NCBI GenBank assembly: GCA_958298945.1
Contig: OY282605.1
Span: forward strand, 8,517,811 to 8,581,810
From: Atherix ibis
Taxonomy: Eukaryota > Arthropoda > Insecta > Diptera > Athericidae
DNA length: 64,000 bases
Reading direction: 5' to 3'
The number at the start of each line of letters is the position of its first letter. Within the stretch, counting starts at the first letter, position 1. The translations under genes and the position numbers were made by a program. The notes under the pieces were generated by a model. The model was not told where the DNA came from. It made no database searches and saw only the letters and a list, made by a program, of their open reading frames with translations. Of the stretch, positions 46,973 to 58,426 are shown one piece after another.

Positions 46973-47830
46973 TTTTTCCTTTAAATTTTATTTTTGCTAT
47001 AAAATAAAACTTTTTGCTATAAAAAAAAAATCATTAAAAAATATAAGAAAAATTTCAATTTATTAAAATTTATAGTGTTTACTATAAATATTAATATAAT
47101 TAAACATTTTCAATAAGAGTAATTTACTAGCCATAATTTTATAGCAAATTGAATAGAGATATATTAAGTGAACAATAAAAAAGAATTTAAGAAAAACTGT
47201 AAATAAAAAAAAAATTAAAAAAAAGGATCAAATTTTAACTTAAAAAGTAAAAATAAAAATGGAATTAAAAATTTGCAAAAAGCATTAAGAAAAAAAAATA
47301 TTTTGTTTCTCCTGAGTATACTGTATTATTAAATGGTTTTTTTTGTTGTTTTTTTTTCCTTTAAATTTTATTTTTGCTATAAAAAAAAAGTTTTGCTATA
47401 AAATTTTATTTTTGCTATAAAAAAAAAATTTTTGCTATCAAAATAAAATAAAAAAAATTATTAAAAATATAAGAAAAATTTCAATTTATGAAAATTTAAA
47501 AATTTACTATAAATATTAATATAATTAAACATTTTCAATAAGAGTAATTAACTAGCCATAATTTTATAGCAAATTGGTATGGAACCTAATATTATTCATT
47601 TAAGATAATTAAAAATTTATATGTTGAATAGAGATATATTAAGTGAACAATAAAAATAAATTTAAGAAAAACTGTAAATAAAAAAAATTTTAAAAAAAAG
47701 GACAAAATTTTAACTTAAATGTAAAAATAAAAATGGAATTAAAAATTTGCAAAAAAGCATTAAGAAAAAAAAATTGTTTGTCTGAGAGGATACTAAAAAG
47801 TATTTTTAAATGGTTTTTTTTTGTTTTTTT
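46973..47830. repeat. Tandem duplication, ~380-bp unit
   Basis: Two copies begin TTTTTCCTTTAAATTTTATT at 46973 and 47353. Both contain TAATATAATTAAACATTTTC, AGCCATAATTTTATAGCAAA, GAATAGAGATATATTAAGTG and TTAAATGG near the end. The second copy has an extra segment (about 47577-47628) and extra TTTTTGCTATAAAA repeats. The unit is non-coding. Confidence 0.75.
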
Positions 47831-49295
47831 TTTGTTAATATCACTAATGTTTATTATTTTTAATAGAATATTTATTTTCCCCTTTTTAAAATAACAACTT
47901 ATATTATAAATAAATAAGAATTATCTCTTTTCTAATATAATATTATTTAAAAATGCTAGAAAATTTTTTTATTATACATAAATCAGTATGAAGTTTTTTC
48001 TTCTCTAAAATGTCTAGGATTTATTTCGTTATTATTTTGAATTTGTTTCCATAGGTATAAATTTTGTTGGATGTGTGGTGATATTTTTGTCTTAAAAATA
48101 TATTTTTGCAAAAATAATACTACTAAAAATGAAAAGAAAACAACAAAATAAAATTAAAAATATGAATGCGAGTATTTATATCTAAAACACTAAAAAAAAA
48201 CCAATCACGCGTGTATATATATATATATAAATTATCCTATTTGCAGCTGAGCAAGACATACGAATACGAATAAAAAAAGTTTTTTTTCATGAAAAATCAG
48301 CACACACACAGAGGACAAGTAGTAAGTATCTACCTGGTTACCCTGTGATATTCCATGCCGAGGTAATTTTTTTTTGCAAATTCTTTTGCTTTTAAGCTGT
48401 ATTTTGTTGCTTGTGCTCATATTCGTTATTTTTTAAATTTTTTTCTTGAAGGGGGGTTATTCAAAAATTATTCTCGTAATTTGTCTGCATACTTCAAAAA
48501 ATACGTTTTTTCCATTTTCTTTTTTTTCAAAAAAAAAAGGCTGCACATACAATATTTATTTTTTGTCCTCATTAGAACTGTCATCATATTTTTTCTTCTA
48601 TTAAAAAACCAATATACATTTTGATAAAAATAACTAAATTATTCTCAATGCATTTGGTAATTCAATATAAAAAATAAATAAAAATATTTAGCACAGGTCT
48701 AGTCGTACAAATAAATAAATATGTTCACAGTATGCACAGGTACATTATTTTGTACTAATTTCTGCTTTGAGTTTTTGTTTCTCTTAACCAATGAAATTAA
48801 TTTTTTGGTATCGTTTTTTTTTTTTTTTACTTAGAGAAGTTGTCTTTTGTGATTTTTTAGTTTGACTTAAATTCCTAGTCTGAAATTATATTATAAGAAA
48901 AGAAAAATATATAATGTCGATGGTTTCATTTCTATTATTAACTATTTACTTAAAATTTTTGTAGATAAGAATATTTTTTATTAATTTTTTTTATTATATG
49001 GTGGCACGTTGTTGTAATTTATTATGTTTGGTTTTTTCCTTTTTTTTAATTTCACTATAAATATTTTTCTATTTACATAATACCAAAAATTTGGTAACAA
49101 CTTTTTTTTTTAGAAATTTTCTATCATTTTCCATCTTTAAATCTTATTAAAGAAATTTTACCTCAATTTTCAATAATAAATTAGAAAATTAAATCAATTT
49201 TTTTTCTATTTTATCAGTTTTTATGTCAAAAATTAATGAAAAAAGAAAAATTAAATTAATGGAAATGTAAGCAAAAATATAGAGTAACCAATTTT
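47831..49295 (-). other. Intron sequence
   Basis: AT-rich, with a (TA)n run near 48213-48228. No gene is supported. Confidence 0.45.
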
Positions 49296-50447
49296 GCGAT
49301 TCGGAAAGTATAACGCTGTCATTTGACAACTGTCAAATATATACATATGTCATTGAAGATGACAGTTGTTTATATTTGCCATTTTCTATTATGAGTCATT
49401 TAGCCGACCGTAGAATACACAGAAAATACGCTGATTTGGTGCTTGAACAACACAGGCTTTCGGTGCTCATTTTCGCCAAACAATTTCCTTCAGCGATGAG
49501 GTTTATTTTTCGCCCTGTGGGCTCTGAAACCCCACAAACTTGTAGTTCATGAAATGAACCTCATCAAATAAGCCAAATTATCATATATGGGGCTTTGAAA
49601 ACCCACAAACTGGTGGTACATGAAATAAACCTCATCAAATAAGCCCAATTATCATATATGGGGCTCTGAAAACCCACAAACTGGTGGTACATGAAATGAA
49701 CCTCATCAAATATGCCCAATTATCATATATAGGGCTCTGAAACCCCTACAAACTGGTGGTTCATAAAATGAACCTCATCAAATAAGCCAAATTATCATAT
49801 ATGGGGCTCTGAAACCCCACAAACTGGTGGTTCATGAAATGAACCTCATCAAATAAGTCAAATTATCATATATGGGGCTCTGAAAACCCGACAAATTGGT
49901 GGTTCATAAAATAAACCTTATCAAATAAGCCAAATTATCATATATGGGGCTCTGAAAACCCACAAACTGGCGGAGAGGTCATTTTCTTCGCGAAAAGTGA
50001 CTGTCTGGCGATGAGGCTTGATGAGTCTCATTTCTCGCTCGGTTAATACGTCAATAAGTAAAATTTCCATATATGTGGTTCTGAAAATCCTCAAATGACT
50101 GCCACAAGCCACACAGTACGACACATTTTGACTTTATTGCACGAAAATTGCCCAGAAATTTTGACATTTGGTGATATCAATGTGACTCTAAGTTTATTCG
50201 ATTTTATATCGCTGGACTTTTTTTAAATATACAAATGAGGTTGTTTACGCAGACAATTCACAAAATTCTGAACATTTTATTTTAAAATCGCAATGTGCGA
50301 AAAAAATTATCAAAAATCACCTCACCTCAACAGGATTGAGTCCTGCAATAACTTACCGGTGACAAGCTCAAAACAATTAAATTAAATAGAAATGTCATCA
50401 AAATGTGAATTTTAAATGTGGTTTCAATTAATTTGACTTTCCGAAAC
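49296..50447 (+). mobile_element. DD41D relic (TTCGGAAAGT ends) containing a tandem array
   Basis: The left end GATTCGGAAAGTATAACG, then GTCATTTGACAACTGTCAAA, and the right end TTTGACTTTCCGAAAC are inverted repeats. The plus strand begins with a broken leader peptide (RRIHRKYADLVLEQHR), then an amplified SDEA/GYVNK-N-HIWGSENP segment, a remnant of ATSHTVRHILTLLHEN (second-Asp side) and a C-terminal MCEKNYQKSPHLNRIESC-like end. The second and third Asp motifs are not recognisable. Dead copy. Confidence 0.7.
49497..49975. repeat. 71-72-bp tandem array made from transposase codons
   Basis: About six and a half units. The phrase TCATCAAATA (with variants) recurs at 49561, 49632, 49703, 49775, 49846 and 49918. 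Each unit carries AATTATCATATATGGGGCTC, TGAAAACCCACAAACTGGTG and TTCATGAAATGAACC. One frame of the unit reads NKPNYHIWGSENPQTGG, the segment that follows the first Asp in DD41D transposases. As the period is not a multiple of three, the array is not coding. Confidence 0.9.
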
Positions 50448-53150
50448 ACAAATTTGATAATCTCAAAAGACTAATTTAGAAAAACATTATCAATTATGTA
50501 CTATGTTATAATAAGAACAAACGTAAATAAATATACTTAATTATTAACTTTTAATTTTTAGTAAAAAAAAAATGTTTTTTTTTTTACTTTAAAAACTAGC
50601 AAAAGAAAAAAAAATGTTTCTTAAGTGAATTTCATTAAAATGTATTATGAAAAATATTTAAAAATATTTTTATTATTTTATATTATTAGAAGAAAAAATT
50701 TAATACAAATTAAATATTTAAATATATGTGTATGTGTACACATTTAAAAACAACATAAACTAAAAATAATACCATAATAAAATATATAGGTACACATCTA
50801 ATTAATATTATCCAAATTTGTATATATATTTTTTTAAAATATAAAATCGAAGATAACAATCGGCATGGCATTTAGGGAAGTGTATTATTTTTCTTATATG
50901 GGATATTATGTTAAAGAAAATAAATTCTATAAATTTATTGCATAATTTTTAATTTAAATCCAAATAATTCAATAATATTTAAATAAAAAATAAAAAAATT
51001 CCTAATTTATTTATGGCACGAACGAAAGATGATCTTTGTGATTATTCTACATCTGTGGTGAATTCATTAACTACGACGATCTGTGGTGAATTTTCACAAA
51101 AATTAGCAACATTTTTTTTCGGTATAATTTAATAAAATAAATATAATTCTTACTTTTAAAAAGAAATTTTAAAAAAAAAATTATGTTTTTAAAAATAATT
51201 TAAAAAAAAAAACTGAATTGATCGGTAAAACTATTTTCGATAAAAAATAAGTTATCGAAAAAGCAGCAGATTGGTTTGTGCATTCGCTATTGAAAGATGC
51301 GAAACTGTGTGTGCGCACTGCACTTGCTACTAAGTAGAACACTTGAAAGGATTTTTATTATAAAAATTATCCCAAAAAGCATATTTTTTTTAAAACTATT
51401 AAAAAAAAAATACCCCCAATTTTATTGTTGTTTTCTTTTATTGAATGAAATAAATGAAAGTAGATTATAGATGGAAAGTGAAAAAAAAACTCTTCACTTT
51501 AATAATAATATTATAATTTTTAAGCATTTTCGTAATGTTTAGTTAGGAAAAGTTATTTCTAAAATGGAGAGGGAAAAAAAATATCAAAAGATTTAGAGCA
51601 CAAACCATTTTTGGTGTTTATGAGCGTAATCATAATACAATATAATAAAATGACTTTTAACGAAAAATATCTATAGAAGAATATTGAGCATAGAGCATAT
51701 TTTGATAGAAATTGTTAGAAAATGATTGCGAAATAATTCAATTTTATTCAAATTGAAATGAAAATAAATATTGCATATGACATGTTGTTAGATAAAAATT
51801 TTTTTATAAGTATGTATATGAGTGAGAGAGTAGAGAAAATGATTTACAATGCCATTCATGGAATAAATTTGGTCACACCTACACTAAAAAAAAAAAAAAA
51901 AAAATCAGAATAATACTAATAATAATAATAGTAATGGCAATAACAACAACAACAACAACAAAAAAATCCCCGTTTAATAATAATATAAAAATGGCAATAA
52001 ATAAATGAAAAATAATTGCATACTATTATTAATACTAAACAAGATGGTTGAAGAGGAACAGGTGAAAAAAACTTTCTCCGTATTTCTTCCATTTTTCTAC
52101 CGAAAAAAAAAAATTAGTGATTTTGACATTATTACACGGGCCTCTAACAGTGCTTGTCGTTAGTTATTGTTTCGATTTTTTTTTCTTCTTCTTTTTTTTC
52201 TATTTTATTGTACAATGTTGGAATTTTATATTGGTTTTTTTTTCTTTGTTTGTTTGGGTCTCTTCAAAAAAGCTCATCTTTTTATCTCCCCATATACCAT
52301 GCCAATTATACGCTACGTTGCCTCACTTATTCGATGATTTTCATTTCTTTTTATTTCTATAATTTTATTTTTACCTATTTTTATTATTGTAAATTTATAT
52401 ATTTTTTTTTGTATTTTCTTATCATTATTCTATAAAATTCAATTTGTTTTTTTTTTTTAGCTTTGCATTTTGAATTTATTGTAAAAAGTTGGAGCTTTTC
52501 TTTTCCATGTGAAATTGGGCCACCACCAAAAATATAGGAGATTGTTTTGCTTAGTTTTCTTTCAGTTTTTTTCTTTCTTTTTTTTTGCAATAAAACTGTT
52601 TTATTTGATTTTAATAGAAAAATAATAGAAATTTTCTATAAATTTTTTGGAGCATCATCTCTATTGATGATATATGTTTGTATGTAAATTTGCAAGAATT
52701 TATTTTAAAAAGAAAAATTCAAAATTAAAGAAATTTATCAATAACCAAAAAAAAAAAAATAAGAAATAAAATTAATTAATTGAGAACATATATGTATGTC
52801 ACCAACAATAATTGCAATCAAATTTTATAATGATAAGATTTTCTAGTTCATTTTCTTATTCGAATATTCAAAAACTTTCGAATTTTGCAATAGAAATAAT
52901 TGTAATTTTCTTAGTTTTTTTTTTAAATAAATGAAAAATCTTTTAATTACTTTTAATTATGTTTATTTTATTCAAAAATATTATTTAAGTAATTTGAAAT
53001 TTTTTTTTTTTTGCTTGAAAATAATTTCATTTTAAGTTAAATTATTTTCTTTGAAATTTCTTTTGGCAGTTTTTATAAAAAAAAAAATTATTTTCTTAAG
53101 TTTTTATTCAATTTTGAATATTTTTTTCCTATTAAGTTGTTATATATGAA
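50448..53150 (-). other. Intron sequence
   Basis: AT-rich, with an ACA repeat at 51945-51960 and long A runs. No gene. Confidence 0.45.
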
Positions 53151-54087
53151 TTTAAGGTCTTTTAGATAAGAATCAGATGTTATTTTGTAGTGCCACAACT
53201 ATGGGGTTATTGGTTTAGGAGTTATCAGTTGTTTCAGTAAAGTTGGGTTAGGCTAGATCAGAAAAAGATGTTGTTAAATTTTTGTGTAGCTTGCAAGTTT
53301 TTTTTTTAAATCACGTTGAAAAAGTGGAAATTGGAAATTAAATTGTTGAATGTAGGATCCGCCCCGGTTAAGTATATGCCAACTTCTCATCCCAAAGATG
53401 GTCCAAAAAGGTAAAATAGCTAATAAGCGGCAAAAAAAGATACATACCCGGTAAATGTGATATTAAAATTGATAGTAAAGCCATTAATATCACATAGTAT
53501 AGATGAGAAAAGAAAAGGAGTGAAGTAGAGAAGGAAGAGAAGAGGGAAAAGGTTACTCTAATAAAAATAATAAGTACCACGGGAACCGAGACGCCCAACA
53601 GAACGAAATTCAAAATTTTAAATAGATCTTTCAGGATTGTGGAATTGCAGCTTTGCTTAGCTTTCATGCATAGTTGTAGTATTTGTTGTATGCTAATGCG
53701 GGTGGAGTCGTACCTGTTTGTTCTGTAAAATATGATGAACTTGTTCTGTGCTCGATTATTGGTGAGGTGCCTAGGCATTCACGTGGTAGCTGTGGTTGAC
53801 ACCTATATCGCGGTTACGATCTTCGGATCACAGCAGGGAGATAACTGGCGAATATAGTAATACTTTGCAATTATCTCGGGTGTTGTCACTGCTGATGAAA
53901 GCAGAGGTTTAAGCTAGGTAACTCGTTACCAGTAGTTGAGGTGATCAGCTTGTAATTGATTACTTAGTGCTAATATTCAGTTATGGTTTATGCGCTGATT
54001 GAGCGTATCTCAATCCCAATAGTCGTGAGCGACGGGTGCTATAAAATCCAAAGATGCGGTATAGCACCATTAAATACATGTGTAGAG
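53151..54087. other. Less AT-rich block of unknown origin
   Basis: The composition from about 53340 to 54087 differs from the surrounding intron, as for inserted DNA. A 136-codon minus-strand frame (53368-53778) has two hydrophobic stretches but resembles nothing I know. It directly abuts the mariner at 54090. No inverted or long direct terminal repeats were found. Confidence 0.35.
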
Positions 54088-54089
54088 TA

Positions 54090-55060
54090 CTAGGTGTATA
54101 AGCTTAAATCTGCTGTTTGGTCATAAATGGCGTGAGTGAGCGTAACATATTAAGCTACCATGGACACGCCATACTTTTTTTTATGAGTTTGACATCTGTC
54201 AACATTAATCAGTGCACATTGTCAGCAAAATTTCGTACAACAACAAACATTTTTCCTTTGGTGATCATGTCTAGTTTTGTGCCCGAAAAACAGCATATGC
54301 AGGAAGCTCTGCTTTTCTGCTACAATTTTAAGAAATCGGATGCCGAATCGCATTGAATGCTTTTGGGGGCCTATGGTGACAGTGCTTTAACGGAAACAAT
54401 GTGCCGAGATTGGTTTCGTCGGTTCAAAGACGGCAATTTTGACTTGTGGGACAAGAAGCATGAAAATCGGCCTAGGAAGGTTGAGGACCATCAATTGCAG
54501 GCTCTTTTAGAGGAAGACGATACCCAATTGCAAAAAATGCTCGCGGAGCAATTGGGTGTTACTCAACCAGTCATTTCCATGCGTCTGCGTGTCATGGGAA
54601 AGATTGAAAAGATCGGAAAATGGGTGCCGCATGAATTGAACCATAGGCAGAATGAGCGACGCCAAAACACATGCGAAATCTTGCTCGCCAGACAAAAACG
54701 AAAGTCGTTCCTGCATCGGATTGTGACAGGCGATGAAAAGTGGATATATTTCGAGAATCCTAAACGCAAGAAATCGTGGGTTGATCCCGGCCAACCATCA
54801 ACATCTTCCCCAAGACCAAATCGTTTCGGAAGGAAGACGATGCTGTGCGTTTGGTGGGATCAGCAGGGTATCGTCTACTATGAGATGTTGAAACCTGGTG
54901 GAACTGTCAATGCCCACCGTTACCATCAACAACTGATCAAATTGCCCGTGCTTTACGTTAAAAAAGGACGGATTATCAACAAAGACATGACAAGCTGATT
55001 TTCCTCCACGACAACGCACCATCGAGAAGGAATTTTTTGGCGTGGTATCCATAATATAAG
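54090..55060 (+). mobile_element. Mauritiana-type (Mos1-like) mariner, 3'-truncated
   Basis: The left end follows a TA and reads CTAGGTGTATAAGCTTAAAT, close to the known ends of mauritiana-type elements. The transposase starts at ATG 54267 (MSSFVPEKQHMQEALLF), meets TGA at 54354-54356 where the family has Arg (CGA), and continues in the same frame from 54357 to 54998. It includes LQALLEEDDTQLQKMLAEQL (helix-turn-helix part), WVPHELN, RIVTGDEKWIYFENPKRKKS (first Asp), MLCVWWDQQGIVYYEML. A frameshift near 54950 precedes LIFLHDNAPS (second Asp). The third Asp and the 3' end are missing. Apart from the stop and shift the sequence is well kept, so this copy is fairly young. Confidence 0.85.
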
Positions 55061-55748
55061 TTTTTGTGGAATAAACAAAACCGTACAAATGTTTTGTTTT
55101 TTTGCTGAATAAAAATACGCACTTTTTTTGAGTTCTCAAATTAATTTTTAAACAAAAAAAAATATAAATATTTGATGGGAAAATTATTTCCATCGACAAA
55201 CAGGAATTATTAATGTCTTTACAAATAAATATTTCATAGGAATTTTAATTTTTTTTTTAATAATAATAGAAAATTTTAAAAATTCATTTGAAAAAAAATA
55301 ATAAGTTAATAGTTTAGTTAATTATTATTTATAATTATCATGAATTAAATCGATTGCAAAAGACCTTATAAATATTGTTTTTAATTAATGTATTTTTTTA
55401 TTAATACTCAAAGGACACAATTCGAAACAAAGTATCCTCAAAATAAAATTTTATGATTGTAAGTAGAGCCACACCATTAATAATAGTTTTTGTTGTTGAA
55501 AGGACATTTTTTTTTCTTCTATACTCTTTTAACTTGTGTTTGTGTTTCTTTTTTCTTTTTTTTTAGGAGGGATGAGGGGATAAGAAATATGATACCTATC
55601 CGTATAAATCGCGTTCGAATAAATTAAACTATACTGTTTCCAATATAATAAACAAGTTGAATAAAAAAAAAATCCTTAAAAACTAGAGTGTCAACAGCAT
55701 AAACAATTTGGAAAAAGAAAAGAAAACCTTGTATGCCGTTGTACTTAC
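55061..55748 (-). other. Intron sequence next to the fourth exon
   Basis: AT-rich, with no further gene. The donor site gtaagtac of the RBM24-like exon is at 55741-55748 on the minus strand. Confidence 0.5.
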
Positions 55749-55809
55749 CCAAACTGGTTCGGCATAACCGGATATCCTCCAGTACGAAGACCAGCCGCAA
55801 AGGGGTATC
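55749..55809 (-). CDS. Internal exon of the RBM24/RBM38-like gene (most upstream exon seen)
   Basis: A 61-nt exon with acceptor tttcgttacag and a strong donor gtaagtac (minus strand). It encodes YPFAAGLRTGGYPVMPNQF plus split codons at both ends; the last two bases (GG) join T of the 19134-19302 exon to make Gly, giving NQFG-VPPSYVY. In the RBM24/38 family this Pro/Gly/aromatic stretch directly follows the RRM. The RRM itself (RNP1/RNP2 motifs) is not seen between 55810 and 64000, so it must lie further upstream, outside the window. The following intron is about 36.4 kb. Confidence 0.72.
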
Positions 55810-57171
55810 CTGTAACGAAACGAAAAATCATATTATATACTATTTTATGGAATATTCTAGAAATAAAATGCTACTCAACAATAATTATGAAAAAAGCAAA
55901 TCAAAAAAAGAGGCTCAATTGATGGATGACGAATTGATAATTTTTTTGCGGGGGGTTTGAGTATTGAATCCGTTTGTAAAAATTCGAAATGTCAACCAAA
56001 AAAAACAACAGAAAAAAGGGTAATAGACATTCGTTAAGGATATAAGGCTATAAATATTACAATTATTCCATTCTGTTTATTTGTATACAAAAAAAAAAAC
56101 AAATTCAGACCCCAAAGACACAAACGTTCAAATCGGAGAAAAAAACGTGACGAAATCTTTTCTAGTAAAAACTTGTAAAACCACCAAAGGTAAGTCGGTC
56201 TCGTTCGTTTTTAATTAACTAAATTGTGTAAAATTATAAATAAAAAAAATTGTTTAAATCAAAAAAAAAAACCCATATCCAAAAAGTGTTTTTAATCAAA
56301 TATTTCCACATATCACCATCGTTACACATTCGAATCCTTTTCATTTTATATTATTGTATTTATAGCATGATGATTGGTGTATGTGTTTATTTTACCTATA
56401 TGAGAACTGGTTTAAAACTGTCATATAATATTATCTTTTTGTAAGAAAGAAGAAAAAAAATTAAAATTTATTTAATTTCCATTACCTCAACCAACAATGA
56501 AACCCTGCCTGACAAAATGATTAAGGAGAAAACTCACTGTAAAAATATAAAAGCAAAAAAAAAGAAGAAGAAGAAAAAATGCAGACAGGAGAGAGAGACC
56601 GTTTGATTGGTTCTGTTGAATACTTTTATTGGGAAAAAAAATACCGAGGGTTGTTGAACTAAAGTGCATGAACCCAAGTCGTCTATGGGACTCACCTCAA
56701 GTTAGGGTAGACAGATTTCTTATGTCTTTTTTTCTTTTTCTTCTCTCTTTGGCTCTTCCTTATTTCTCGAACGTGTATGCCAATCTGTAGCTAAGGTCTT
56801 TTCTTCGAAATTTCAGTAACAGACACCACTAACAGTAAATTGAGAATTTTTCGGTTCATCATAATACAGATGTATTTTCGGGACTATACACATTATGCCA
56901 TAAGACGGTAGTTAGTACCGTAATAAAAACTTCTTAAAAGGTAAAATTCACTTTAATAGAAATAAATTTAAAAAAAAACGAATTCTTTTAGGGCTGTGAT
57001 TTTTTTGCCGAAAAATTTACGTGGAATCAATTTTGAACGCATCATTAAGGATATGGCAAATATGAGGGGATTTTTGTGGTGTTTTTTTTTCTTCTTGTTC
57101 AAATAAATATTTAAATTTGTTCGCTTTAACAGTTTTGGAAAAATTATTGTTTTTTTCTTTTGTTATTGTTG
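55810..57171 (-). other. Intron sequence upstream of the fourth exon
   Basis: AT-rich with purine-rich tracts (56550-56605). No RRM-encoding exon or other gene was recognised. Confidence 0.45.
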
Positions 57172-57173
57172 TA

Positions 57174-58426
57174 CGAGGTCTGTTCAAAAAGTATCGTGAA
57201 TTTTGAATTTCCGCGGGTTACGTATATTCGATTTTTTGTGGCGTTATGTTGGTACTAATGTCTCTCACTTATGTCGGCAATTTCGGCCATTTTGAATGTT
57301 CAGTTAATTTTTGACAGCTGCTTTGCTTGCATGTGTTTTGGCTCGTTTTCGATTTTTCAAAAAAATTGAAGACGAGTCAAAACACAAAGAATTTCTATTA
57401 AATTGTGTGTGAAAAACAAAATTAATTGCGCGGACGCTTTCCGAATGTTGACTGTGGCATATGGTGAAGATACCTTGGACCGAAGCAACGTTTATCGGTG
57501 GTACAAAATGTTCTCAGAGGGCCGAGAAGATGTGAACGACGAAAAGCTTGACGAAAACATTGATGAAGTGAAGAAAATAGTATTGGCCAATCGTCGAATC
57601 ACCCTTAGAGAAGTTGCTGAGGACTTAAACATATCGATTGCCTCGTGCCATTCGATTTTTACTAATGATTTGAGCGTGAGACGGGTCACCGCGCAATTCG
57701 TACCAAAATTTCTCAATTTCGACCAAAAACAGCATCGTATTAACATTGCTAAGGAGCTGTTGGACTCTGTCCCCGACGAACCAAATTTGCTCCACAGGGT
57801 CATAACTGGTGACGAATCATGGGTTTATGGTTATAACGTGGAAACCAAAGCTCAATCATCCTAATGGAAGCTGCCGCACAAGCCAAGACCGAAAAAAGCG
57901 CGCCAAATTCGGTCGACTGTGAAGGTTTTGCTTACAGTTTTCTTCGATTGCAGGTGCGTGGTGCATCATGACTTCTTGCTACAGGGTAGAACGGTCAATA
58001 AGGAATATTACCTTCAAGTTATGCGCAAGTTACGCGAAGCAATCCGCCAGAAACGCCCGGATTTGTGAAAGAAGAAAAATTGACTTTTGCCATTTTTGGC
58101 CAAAAACAACACACTAATAATGCCGCAGCCACCGTATTACCCAGATCTGACCTCCTGTGACTTTTTCTTGTTCCCGAAACTGAAGAGCACCATAAAAGGA
58201 CAACGCTACGCTACGATTGAGGAGATAAAGACGGCATCAAAGGAGGAGCTGAATAAGATCACAAAAAATGATTTTTTGAAGTGCTTCGAGAATTGGAAGA
58301 AACGTTGGTACAAGTGTATAATATCTGGTGGGGATTACTTTGAAGGAGACAAATTAGATATTCATGAATAAATAAATAATTTTTGGAAAAAACACAAAAT
58401 TCGCGATACTTTTTGAACAGACCTCG
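57174..58426 (+). mobile_element. Mariner family B, nearly full-length dead copy (1253 bp)
   Basis: TA duplications (57172-57173, 58427-58428) flank CGAGGTCTGTTCAAAAAG and its complement. The coding region opens at about 57403 (VKNKINCADAFRMLTVAYGE), reads through the helix-turn-helix part (RRITLREVAEDLNISIASC), FLNFDQKQHRINIAKELL and RVITGDESWVYGYNVETK (first Asp) to a TAA at 57862. The rest is broken: VVHHDFLLQGRTVNKEYY, NNTLIMPQPPYYPDLTSCD (third Asp), FLKCFENWKKRWYKC and a GGDYFEGDKLDIHE end. An in-frame 42-nt deletion removed the HHDNAPAH motif with the second Asp. This is the best guide to the structure of family B in the window. Confidence 0.9.

Noticed and set aside
48330..48385. Possible 9-nt minus-strand microexon (cacag|GGTAACCAG|gtagata)
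   Set aside because: Such short AG..GT pairs occur by chance in AT-rich introns and nothing supports it.
49497..49975. Regular ~71-bp repeats resembling a CRISPR array at first sight
   Set aside because: Units are contiguous with no unique spacers, derive from transposase sequence, and the context is a eukaryotic genome.
53368..53778. 136-codon minus-strand open frame with hydrophobic stretches
   Set aside because: Hydrophobicity follows from T-rich codons; no motif, no splice context, no family resemblance.
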